NCBI GenBank assembly: GCA_964398985.1
Contig: CAYNOS010000001.1
Coordinates: forward strand, 124,001-188,000
Source of the DNA: CAYMRL01 sp964398985
Lineage (GTDB): Bacteria; Deinococcota; Deinococci; Deinococcales; Trueperaceae
Length of the DNA stretch: 64,000 nt
Direction of reading: 5' to 3'
Shown: in pieces, positions 17,536-25,003 of the stretch
Layout of the letters: every line of letters starts with the position of its first letter
Numbering within the stretch: the first letter of the stretch is position 1
The notes under the pieces: generated by a model
Database searches by the model: none
What the model saw: only the letters and a program-made list of their open reading frames with translations
What the model was told of the DNA's origin: nothing
Program-made: the position numbers and the translations under genes

Positions 17536-18975
17536 GTGAACGACGCGACAACGCTCACCGCAGGCGACGCTGCCGACCCCACGCACGAGCCCACCGGGGT
17601 CGTCACCGCCGTCAGGGGATCGGTCGTCGACGTGCGCTTCGAGGGTCGGCCGCCGCCGGTCGCCGAGCTCCTCGTCTGCCGCGGGCGCATCGAAGTGCCC
17701 CTAGAGGTCGCCGCGCACGACGGCGATGTGGCGCGCTGCCTCTCGCTCACCGACACGGCCGGCATGGTCCGCGGCGACCCTGTCGTCGCCACCGGCAGCC
17801 CCTTGACCGTGACAGTCGGACCGGGACTGCTCGGCAGAGTCTTCGACGTCTTCGGTCACCCCGCCGACGGCGGCGGAGCTCTGACGGACGCTCGCCGGCG
17901 TCCCATCTACGGCCAGCCGGTGCCGCTCGCGCAGCGCTCCACCAAGACCGAAGCGCTGCTCACCGGCATCAAGGCGATCGACCTGCTCGCGCCGTTGGAG
18001 CGCGGCGGCAAGGCCGGCCTGTTCGGCGGTGCCGGAGTCGGCAAGACCGTGCTCATCACGGAGCTGATCAACAACACTGCCGAGAGCCACAGCGGCGTCA
18101 GCGTCTTCTGCGGCATCGGTGAGCGCTCGCGCGAGGCCGAAGAGCTCCTGCGAGAGGTGAGGGATGCCGGCGTGTTGGAGATGGCGGTGCTCGTCTTCGG
18201 CCAGATGAACGCGCCGCCAGGGGCCCGCTTCCGCGTCGGCCACACCGCGCTCGCCATGGCCGAGTACTTCAGGGATGACGAGCGGCGCGACGTCCTGCTG
18301 CTCATCGACAACGTGTTCCGCTTCGTGCAGGCGGGCATGGAGGTCTCGGGGCTGATGGGCAACCTGTCGTCGCAGATGGGCTACCAGCCGACGCTCGCCA
18401 CGGAGCTCGCAGAGCTACAAGAGCGCATAGCCAGCACGGCTGACGCCTCGATCACCTCGGTGCAGGCCGTCTACGTGCCCGCCGACGACTTCACCGACCC
18501 AGCCGTCGTGCACACTTTCAGCCACCTCACCGCCTCGGTGGTCCTCTCGCGCGAGCGCGCCGCCCAAGGCTTCTACCCGGCCGTCGACCCGCTGACCTCG
18601 ACTTCTGCCTTACTCACACCTGAGGTTGTCGGAGCGCGGCACTTCGCGGTGGCGCGCGAGGCCAGGGCCACCCTCGCAGCCTACGAGGACCTCAAGGACA
18701 TCATCGCGATGCTCGGCGTCGACGAGCTGAGCGAGGAGGACAAGAGCCGCGTCTCGCGCGCCAGGCGGCTCGAGCGCTACCTCACCCAGCCGTTCCACGC
18801 GACCGAGGCGTTCACCGGCCAAGCCGGGGCGACCGTCTCGTTAGAGAGCCTGCTGTCGGATTGCGAGTCGATCCTCGCCGACGAACTCGCCTCGGTGCCC
18901 GAGCAGGAGCTGTACATGCTCGGCTCGCTCGAGGACGCCGGCCTGAAGCAACCGCGCGAGACTGGGGACACATGA
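17536..18975 (+). CDS. atpD: N-type ATP synthase/ATPase beta subunit
   Basis: A 479-residue catalytic F1 subunit with Walker A GGAGVGKTV at about residues 163-171, the GERSREAEEL loop, and LLLIDNVFRFVQAGMEVSGL for Walker B. The start is the GTG at 17536, after GAGGAGG; the frame runs 27 codons further up across the promoter region without a good ribosome site. It is first in the operon, in the N-ATPase order D-C-Q-R-B-E-F-A-G, unlike the standard atpBEFHAGDC order. The stop overlaps atpC (ATGA). Confidence 0.95.
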   Translation: MNDATTLTAGDAADPTHEPTGVVTAVRGSVVDVRFEGRPPPVAELLVCRGRIEVPLEVAAHDGDVARCLSLTDTAGMVRGDPVVATGSPLTVTVGPGLLGRVFDVFGHPADGGGALTDARRRPIYGQPVPLAQRSTKTEALLTGIKAIDLLAPLERGGKAGLFGGAGVGKTVLITELINNTAESHSGVSVFCGIGERSREAEELLREVRDAGVLEMAVLVFGQMNAPPGARFRVGHTALAMAEYFRDDERRDVLLLIDNVFRFVQAGMEVSGLMGNLSSQMGYQPTLATELAELQERIASTADASITSVQAVYVPADDFTDPAVVHTFSHLTASVVLSRERAAQGFYPAVDPLTSTSALLTPEVVGARHFAVAREARATLAAYEDLKDIIAMLGVDELSEEDKSRVSRARRLERYLTQPFHATEAFTGQAGATVSLESLLSDCESILADELASVPEQELYMLGSLEDAGLKQPRETGDT

Positions 18976-19364
18976 GGCTGCTGCTATCCGTCCCCGCCGG
19001 TGTGCTCGTCGACGCGCCCGCGCTGAAGGTCTCCGCCGAGGCCGACTTCGGCGCGTTCACCCTCTTGCCCAGGCACGCTGACTGTGCGCTGCTCCTGGTC
19101 CCGGGGCTGCTCAGCTACGTCGATGGTGGTGTCGACGAGGGCGCCGCCGAGGTCTTCGTGGCCGTCGACGACGGGATCTTGGTGAAGACCGGCGCCGACG
19201 TCAGGGTCGCCTGCCAGCGGGCGGTCGTGGCCGGTGACCTGTCTGACGCCCGCACGGCTCTAGAAGAGCGACTCCGCCAGCAAGACGAGAGCGCACATCG
19301 TTCGCGCGCCGCCCTCTCCCGCCTCGAGTCCGAGGTCCTGCGCAAGATGGGCGATCTGCTGTGA
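18972..19364 (+). CDS. atpC: N-type ATPase epsilon subunit
   Basis: A 130-residue F1 central-stalk subunit beginning MRLLLSVPAGVLVDAPALKV, with the family beta-sandwich segment FTLLPRHADCALLLVPGLLSY and a C-terminal helical hairpin. It links gamma to the rotor ring. The ATG at 18972 overlaps the atpD stop; the GTG of atpQ in turn overlaps its own stop, so translation is coupled. Confidence 0.92.
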   Translation: MRLLLSVPAGVLVDAPALKVSAEADFGAFTLLPRHADCALLLVPGLLSYVDGGVDEGAAEVFVAVDDGILVKTGADVRVACQRAVVAGDLSDARTALEERLRQQDESAHRSRAALSRLESEVLRKMGDLL

Positions 19365-19663
19365 AGGAAGACCGCACCACCGACAGAGACGAGCAACTCG
19401 TCACCACCATCGGCCGCAAGCAGGCCAGGAAGCAGCGCGCCAGGGCCGAAGGGGACGACACGCTGGCCCGCGGGCTGGGGGCGTCCGGCGCGATCGGTTG
19501 GTCGATAGCCATCCCCACGCTCATCGGGATCGCGGTGGGCGTGTGGCTCGACGCGAGACGCGACGAGTCGATCTCCTGGACCTTGACGCTCCTCGGCGTA
19601 GGTCTAGGACTCGGCTGCCTCAGCGCCTATCACTGGTTCAAGAAGGAGACGGGAGGTGACTGA
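19361..19663 (+). CDS. atpQ: N-ATPase-associated AtpQ (AtpI/AtpZ-like) membrane protein
   Basis: A 100-residue protein with a charged N-terminal half and two predicted membrane helices (about 46-66 and 72-92). The motif GWSIAIPTLIGIAVGVWLDAR is AtpI/AtpZ-like, cut here to its IPTLIGIAVGVWLD core. In N-ATPase operons a protein of this type lies between atpC and atpR and is thought to aid assembly or ion supply. The GTG start overlaps the atpC stop. Confidence 0.85.
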   Translation: MKEDRTTDRDEQLVTTIGRKQARKQRARAEGDDTLARGLGASGAIGWSIAIPTLIGIAVGVWLDARRDESISWTLTLLGVGLGLGCLSAYHWFKKETGGD

Positions 19664-19664
19664 C

Positions 19665-19958
19665 GTGCTCGCGGGTCGCGTGCTGCCGCTGGTCGTGGGT
19701 GGCTTGGTCGGCCTGGTGATCGGCCTGCTCTTCTTCGCAGGCCTGTGGCTGACCGTGCGCCGCGCGACGAGCAGCCCCAGGCCGAAGCGGCTGCTGGCCG
19801 TGAGCTTCGCCGCGCGCACGATGGTGGCCGTCGCCGCGTTGGTGCTGGTAGCGCGCGCTGGGCAGTGGCCGCTGTTGGGTGCCAGCCTAGGGTTCTTGGC
19901 CGCGCGCCCGATCGTGTCGCGGGCGGTGTTGGGACGAGAAGCGGAGACGCGACCGTGA
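19665..19958 (+). CDS. atpR: N-ATPase-associated AtpR membrane protein
   Basis: About 97 residues with three predicted membrane helices and Arg residues at or in the helices (RTMVAVAAL, LAARPIVSR), as in AtpR. AtpR is specific to N-type ATPase operons and thought to work with the c subunit. The GTG at 19665 has GGAGGTGA at 19652-19659; a GTG at 19656 inside that Shine-Dalgarno is less likely. The stop overlaps the GTG start of atpB. Confidence 0.85.
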   Translation: MLAGRVLPLVVGGLVGLVIGLLFFAGLWLTVRRATSSPRPKRLLAVSFAARTMVAVAALVLVARAGQWPLLGASLGFLAARPIVSRAVLGREAETRP

Positions 19959-20674
19959 CGCTGTCTCCCGACGAGATCGTCCTGTTCACCCTCGGACCTT
20001 TCGACGTCAACGCGACGCTGGTGTTCACCTGGCTGGTGATGGCGCTGCTCGTAGGGGTCGCGCTCTTCGCGCGCCGCGGTCTGCGGGCGGAGCCTCCATA
20101 CGGGCGCGTGCAACTGCTCCTCGAAGCGCTGCTCGAGTTCGTGCTCGGTCAGATCCGGGACATCACCCGTCAGGACCCGCGGCCGTACCTACCGTTCGCT
20201 GGATCGCTGTTCTTGTTCATTCTCGTCTCCAACGTGCTGGCGATAGTGCCCGGCTTCAAGGCGCCGACAGGCTCGCTGATGACGACCGCTGCGCTGGCGC
20301 TGGCGGTGTTCCTGGCCGTGCCCGCCTTCGGCATCGCCAAGCTGGGGCTGCGCGGCTACCTGCGCGGTTACCTGCAGCCGACCCGTGTGATGCTGCCGTT
20401 CACGATCCTCGGCGAGATCTCGCGCACGCTCGCGCTCGCGATCCGGCTGTTCGGCAACGTCATGAGCAACACGATGATCGTGGCGATCCTGTTGGCCGTC
20501 GCACCGCTCGTCTTCCCCGTGCTCATGGAGGCCTTCGGCCTCCTGTTCGGGGTGCTGCACGCCTACATCTTCACGATCCTCGCCCTCGTCTACATCGCCT
20601 CCGGCGCCAACGAGACAGCGGCGCGCGAGGCCACCGCCACAGCGCTTCAGACCGACACGGGAGGTTCCACATGA
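19955..20674 (+). CDS. atpB: N-type ATPase a subunit
   Basis: A 239-residue Fo stator subunit. The essential Arg lies in the segment ISRTLALAIRLFGNVMSNTM (RLFGN), and the family N-terminal SPDEIVLFTLG and PYLPFAGSLFLFILVSN are present. The start chosen is the GTG at 19955 overlapping the atpR stop; the longer open frame reads back through atpR. It provides the ion half-channels facing the c ring. The stop overlaps the atpE ATG. Confidence 0.93.
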   Translation: MTLSPDEIVLFTLGPFDVNATLVFTWLVMALLVGVALFARRGLRAEPPYGRVQLLLEALLEFVLGQIRDITRQDPRPYLPFAGSLFLFILVSNVLAIVPGFKAPTGSLMTTAALALAVFLAVPAFGIAKLGLRGYLRGYLQPTRVMLPFTILGEISRTLALAIRLFGNVMSNTMIVAILLAVAPLVFPVLMEAFGLLFGVLHAYIFTILALVYIASGANETAAREATATALQTDTGGST

Positions 20675-20934
20675 CCGAGCAGGCGCTCATCGCCATGGTC
20701 TCCATCTTCACAGCCGGCATCACCGTCGCGATCGGCTCCGCCGGCGCCGCGCTGGGCGAGGGCCGCGCAGCGGCGCAAGCGCTGCAGAGCATCGCCCAGC
20801 AGCCCGACGAGGCGAACACGATCTCGCGCACGATGTTCATCGGTCTAGCGATGATCGAGACGAGCGCGATCTACTGCTTCGTGATCTCGCTGATCCTGAT
20901 CTTCGCCAACCCGTTCTGGGGAGCGGTGTCGTAG
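20671..20934 (+). CDS. atpE: N-type ATPase c (rotor ring) subunit
   Basis: An 87-residue helical hairpin. The first helix carries Glu30 in GAALGEGRAAAQAL and the second carries Glu63 in MIETSAIYCFV, with Thr64 and Tyr68 placed as in sodium-type sites. The position of Glu30 corresponds to Gln32 of the classical sodium-binding c subunit of Ilyobacter, so the site has two carboxylates, a feature of N-type rings. The loop AQQPDEA joins the helices. Whether it carries protons or sodium cannot be settled from sequence. Confidence 0.93.
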   Translation: MTEQALIAMVSIFTAGITVAIGSAGAALGEGRAAAQALQSIAQQPDEANTISRTMFIGLAMIETSAIYCFVISLILIFANPFWGAVS

Positions 20935-20950
20935 CCCGAGGGGCCACGCG

Positions 20951-21805
20951 ATGGCGATCGACTGGTTCACCCTCGTCGCTCAGCTGCTGAACTTCACGCT
21001 GCTGGTGGTGCTGCTGCGCGTTTTCCTATACCGCCCGGTCTTGGCGGTGATGGACGAGCGCGCGGCGCTCACCGCCGCAGCGCTCACCGAAGCACGCGAA
21101 CTGTCGACTTCTGCTGCAGCGGAGCTGAGCGCGGTCGCCGAGCAGCGGGCCGCTCTCGCGCAGGAGCGCGGGGTGGCTCTCGCCGCGATGGCCCAGGAGG
21201 TGGAGGACGAGCGTGAACGGCGCCTGATGGAGGTGACGAGGGAGGCGGCGGCAGCCCGCGAGGCGAGCGCCGCAGCTCTGGAAAAGGACCTTCAGAGCGC
21301 GTCCGAGCACCTGCGGCGGCGCGTGGCCGAGCTCGTCATCGAAGAGGTGAGGACCTCGCTCAGGCTGTTCGGCGGCGGCGAGAGCGACCACGCTGCCGGC
21401 GGACGTCCTGGCGAGCGGTCGGGTGACGCGGCGGCGGCGTTCGCTGCCAGGTTGAAGGAGTTGCCGCGAGCGAGCCTCGACGAGCTGCGCGCCGCCGCGG
21501 CGCGCGGCGGGGTGCCGCTGCTCAAGGTGGCGCAGCCGCTCGACAAGGCCGCTTCGGACGAGCTCACCGGGCTGATCTCGCGCTCGCTCGGGGCGCCTGA
21601 GGTGCGCGTTGAGCTGGAGCCGGAGCTCCTGCTGGGTGCGACGCTCGAGGTGGGAGGCAGGCGGATCGACGGCAGCTTGCAGGGGCGTCTGCAGGCCTTG
21701 GAGCAGGTGTTCAAGGAGTCGCTAGCAGCCGTCGGCTTACGCAGCGGTGATGCCAGCGGTGAGGCGGCTGGCGCCGAGCGTGCCGCTGAAGCGGACCGAC
21801 CGTGA
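20951..21805 (+). CDS. atpF: N-type ATPase b subunit with delta-like C-terminal domain
   Basis: A 284-residue stator subunit: one membrane helix (about 5-28), a long Ala/Glu/Arg-rich coiled coil (about 35-140), a Gly-rich break (about 147-160) and a C-terminal domain whose segment LLLGATLEVGGRRIDGSLQG resembles the end of the OSCP/delta subunit. Standard b subunits are near 160 residues, and no separate delta gene is present, so the extension likely replaces delta, as in known N-ATPase operons. Its stop overlaps the GTG of atpA. Confidence 0.9.
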   Translation: MAIDWFTLVAQLLNFTLLVVLLRVFLYRPVLAVMDERAALTAAALTEARELSTSAAAELSAVAEQRAALAQERGVALAAMAQEVEDERERRLMEVTREAAAAREASAAALEKDLQSASEHLRRRVAELVIEEVRTSLRLFGGGESDHAAGGRPGERSGDAAAAFAARLKELPRASLDELRAAAARGGVPLLKVAQPLDKAASDELTGLISRSLGAPEVRVELEPELLLGATLEVGGRRIDGSLQGRLQALEQVFKESLAAVGLRSGDASGEAAGAERAAEADRP

Positions 21806-23343
21806 CCGATCCAGACCGCCCGGCAGACATTGGGCGCGACCTGCTCGCGGGCGTCGACGCGCTGGCGGCGGCTCAGGCTGGGCTCTCGGGCGACCTCCAG
21901 CTAGAAGAGGTCGGCGTCGTCACAGCTACCTCTCGCGGCGTCGTCACCGTCACGGGGCTCGCTGACGTCGCCGTCGACGAGACCGTCGTCCTGGGGGCCG
22001 GCGCGCTCGGGCTGGTCAGGGACCTGCGCTCTGATGAGCTCGGGGTCGTGCTGCTCAGCGGCGGCGACTCGGTCACTACCGGCACCAGCGTGCGCAGGAC
22101 CGGCGCGGCGCTGTCGGTTCCTGTCGGCGACGGTCTGCTCGGCCGCGTCATCGATCCACTCGGCGAGACGCTCGACAACAAAGGGCCGCTGGCTTTCGAC
22201 GCGCGGCTGAACGTCGAGCGCCCGGCTACCCCGCTCGTCGACCGCGCGCCCGTCAACGTGCCGCTGCAGACGGGCGTCAAGGTCGTCGACGCGCTCTTCC
22301 CCATCGGCAGGGGCCAGCGCGAACTGATCATCGGCGACCGCCAGACAGGCAAGACCGCGCTCGCGCTGGCCGCGATCCTCGCGCAACAAGACACCGGCGT
22401 GCTGTGCGTCTACTGCTCGATTGGTCGCAGGGGTGCGGAGACGAGCCGCATCATCGCGCAGCTGCAGGAGTCCGGAGCTCTCGACTACACGACAGTGATG
22501 GTGGCCTCGGCGGAGGCGCAACCAGGCGTGAGGCAGGTCGCTCCGTTCGCGGCCACCAGCGTCGCCGAAGCGTGGATGGAGCGCGGCCGCGACGTGCTGA
22601 TCGTCTACGACGACCTGGTGCAGCACGCCAGGTCTCACCGCGAGGTGTCGCTCCTGCTCCGCAGGCCGCCTGGCCGCGAGGCCTACCCCGGCGACATCTT
22701 CTACCTGCACGCGCGGCTGCTGGAGCGCGCCACGCAGCTCAAGGCGGCCAAGGGCGGCGGATCTCTCACCGCCCTACCGGTCGTCGAGACCCAGGAGCGC
22801 GACCTGGCTGCCTACGTGCCGACCAACCTGATCTCGATAACCGATGGGCAGCTGGTGCTCTCGGGCGAGCTGTTCCGCCGCGGGCAGCTACCGGCCGTCG
22901 ACGTCGGCCTGTCGGTGTCCCGCGTCGGCGGCAAGGCGCAACTCGGCGCCTACCGCGAGGTCGCCGGCGGCGTGCGCCTGACGCACTCCCAGTTCGAGGA
23001 GCTCGAGCGCTTCGCACAACTCGGCGCCGACCTCGACGAGTCGACGCGTAGCACGCTGGTGCGCGGCCGCCGGGTCAGGGAGGTGCTCAAGCAGGGCGCG
23101 ACCGAGATCACGCCGGTTCCCGAGCAGCTCATCACGCTGCTGGCGGTGAACGAGGGGCTCTTCGACGCGCTGCCGGTAGAGCGCATCGGCGCCGCCGAGG
23201 ACGAACTGGGGCGCAGCTTGCGGCTCGAGCTCCCCGACGTCGTCTCCCGCATCACCGCCGGCGAGCGGCTCGCTGCGGCCGATCGCGAGCGGCTCCTCGA
23301 CCTGGCCGGCCGCGTCATCGAAGCAGTCGGGTTCGCGCCGTGA
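21802..23343 (+). CDS. atpA: N-type ATPase alpha subunit
   Basis: A 513-residue F1 subunit with Walker A GDRQTGKTAL, the conserved VYCSIGRRGAETSRI, and LIVYDDLVQHARSHREVSLL, plus SVSRVGGKAQ near the C-terminal third. Length matches the family. The GTG start overlaps the atpF stop and the end overlaps the GTG of atpG, keeping the coupled pattern. Confidence 0.95.
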   Translation: MTDPDRPADIGRDLLAGVDALAAAQAGLSGDLQLEEVGVVTATSRGVVTVTGLADVAVDETVVLGAGALGLVRDLRSDELGVVLLSGGDSVTTGTSVRRTGAALSVPVGDGLLGRVIDPLGETLDNKGPLAFDARLNVERPATPLVDRAPVNVPLQTGVKVVDALFPIGRGQRELIIGDRQTGKTALALAAILAQQDTGVLCVYCSIGRRGAETSRIIAQLQESGALDYTTVMVASAEAQPGVRQVAPFAATSVAEAWMERGRDVLIVYDDLVQHARSHREVSLLLRRPPGREAYPGDIFYLHARLLERATQLKAAKGGGSLTALPVVETQERDLAAYVPTNLISITDGQLVLSGELFRRGQLPAVDVGLSVSRVGGKAQLGAYREVAGGVRLTHSQFEELERFAQLGADLDESTRSTLVRGRRVREVLKQGATEITPVPEQLITLLAVNEGLFDALPVERIGAAEDELGRSLRLELPDVVSRITAGERLAAADRERLLDLAGRVIEAVGFAP

Positions 23344-24254
23344 GCGGAGCCGACGCCGTAAGGCACCGTCTCGAAGCAGCCGAGGGCCTGGGCCGGGTCG
23401 TGACGACGATGAAGTCGCTGGCTTCGGTGCGCGTCCACCAGTTCAGAAGGTCGATGCGCGCCCTCGACGCCTCGACGCTGACCTTGGATCGCGCCGCGCG
23501 AGTACTCCTTCACCTGCGCCCCGAGCTGGCCGAGGTCGCACAGGGCGCGGGCGCTGGACGCACTCTAGCTGTCGTCCTCGGCTCCGACCGAGGTCTGTGC
23601 GGGCCGTTCAACGACCGCATGGCGCGCTACGCCGCCTCAGCTTTGGCAGCCCGTGACGACGCGGGCGCGGGAACCGCCCAAGGAGGGGGCGAACCGGACG
23701 TCTCTGGCGTCGTGGCGATCGGCCGCCGCCTCGCCGCGCGATTGAGGGCCGCCGGCATCGAAAGCGACGCGCTCCTAGAGGCGCCGGGCTCGCTGGACAC
23801 CGTGGAGCTTGGCGTCGCGGACCTCCTCGACCTGATCCAGGGGTGGCGAGAGCAGGGCCGCGGGGAGAGGTTGGTGTTGATCTACGCGCGGCCCGCCGGC
23901 GCTACGCGTTTCGAGCCGCGCAACGTGCAGGTGCTGCCGATCGACCCTCGCTGGCTGGCGCAGCTCAAGGGCAGGCGCTGGACCGAGGAGCGCCACCCGG
24001 TCGAGCTCTCAGATCCCCTGCGGCTGGTGCAGGGCGTGTTGCGCCAGCGCATGGCGCTGGCGTTCGTGAAGGCCTTCGCCTCCTCGTTGGCGGCGGAGAA
24101 CGCGGCGCGGCTGGCTGCGATGGAGGCCGCGTCCAAGAGCGTCGAGGAGCGCGTAGAAGAACTGAGGTCCGCCTACCACAGTCGACGCCAGGCGGCAGTC
24201 ACCGCCGAACTGCTCGACATCCAGGCAGCGTCGGAAGCCCTCGCCGAGCGCTGA
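23340..24254 (+). CDS. atpG: N-type ATPase gamma subunit
   Basis: A 304-residue central shaft subunit. Both terminal coiled-coil helices are present (AAEGLGRVVTTMKSLASVRV at the start; SYHSRRQ-type end, here SAYHSRRQAAVTAELLDI), with the Rossmann-like middle domain including VVLGSDRGLCGPFND. N-type gamma subunits diverge strongly from standard ones, as here. Last gene of the operon; it converges on the RDD gene. About 110 bases after it hold no clear intrinsic terminator. Confidence 0.92.
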   Translation: MSGADAVRHRLEAAEGLGRVVTTMKSLASVRVHQFRRSMRALDASTLTLDRAARVLLHLRPELAEVAQGAGAGRTLAVVLGSDRGLCGPFNDRMARYAASALAARDDAGAGTAQGGGEPDVSGVVAIGRRLAARLRAAGIESDALLEAPGSLDTVELGVADLLDLIQGWREQGRGERLVLIYARPAGATRFEPRNVQVLPIDPRWLAQLKGRRWTEERHPVELSDPLRLVQGVLRQRMALAFVKAFASSLAAENAARLAAMEAASKSVEERVEELRSAYHSRRQAAVTAELLDIQAASEALAER

Positions 24255-24363
24255 GCGCGCGGGGGCTCGCGGTGGCTGTCTACTAACGAGGCCGACCTCC
24301 GCCTCACGCCAGACCGGCTACCTGCAAGATGTCAGACAAGTAGGTGGTCGGATGAGGTCGGGG

Positions 24364-24942
24364 TCACGGCCGCGGCTGTCGTCTGCGCGGCGCAGGAGTT
24401 GGTGCGCGCCGCGTAGAGACAGGTCCCTGAGGGTCGACGACAACGCTTGTCCCGCTTAGGCGGTCGTAGAGCGTCCGCCCCGAGCCCAGGAGCAACCCGG
24501 CCAGATAGAGACCGATGATCGCGTAGCAGACGGCGCTGACCGCGATCAGGCCGGCGCCGACCTCGCGCTCGCCGAGCACGGCGAAGCCGAAAGCCACCTG
24601 GTGACCGAGCTGCCAAGGGAGAGCCACCTTCAGCGCGTTGCGCAGCAGCGCTCGCGCGTAGCCAACGGGCGCGCCGGTGGCGGCGGCGACAACGCGCAGG
24701 CCCTGGCGCCGCTTGCCGGGGGTCGCGGCGCGCGGCCCGGCCTCGCGCCAGCCGAGCCACGCGGTCACGGGCGCAACCAACGCCAGGAAGCCGAAGACGT
24801 TGGCGCCGGCCTGGCTGAACTCGACCCCGGTGCGGTAGAGGAGCAACCCGACCGGCAAGATCGCCAGCGGCAACAGCAGGATCACCAACCAGTCGAACAG
24901 CCAGGCGAGGACTCTCTTGCCGGCCAACGCGCGCGCTCCCAT
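24364..24942 (-). CDS. RDD family membrane protein
   Basis: About 192 residues. The N-terminal RLAWLFDW-type helix (KRVLAWLFDWLVILLLPLAI) and the later TPGKRRQGLRVV and LYDRLSGTSVVV segments are the RDD-domain landmarks. Four or so membrane helices and a basic, Pro-rich C-terminal tail follow. RDD proteins are linked to ion or solute exchange, but function is not established. ATG at 24942 is preferred over the adjacent GTG at 24945. Confidence 0.85.
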   Translation of the reverse strand: MGARALAGKRVLAWLFDWLVILLLPLAILPVGLLLYRTGVEFSQAGANVFGFLALVAPVTAWLGWREAGPRAATPGKRRQGLRVVAAATGAPVGYARALLRNALKVALPWQLGHQVAFGFAVLGEREVGAGLIAVSAVCYAIIGLYLAGLLLGSGRTLYDRLSGTSVVVDPQGPVSTRRAPTPAPRRRQPRP

Positions 24943-25003
24943 CACCGCGATGGTACCCGCGCTCGCCGGCCAGCCGCCTGAGCGCGGTTATCGTTGAGAG
25001 CGT

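Noticed and set aside
24255..24363. Intrinsic terminator after atpG
   Set aside because: Only weak imperfect stems (CTACCTG with CAAGTAG) and no U-run.
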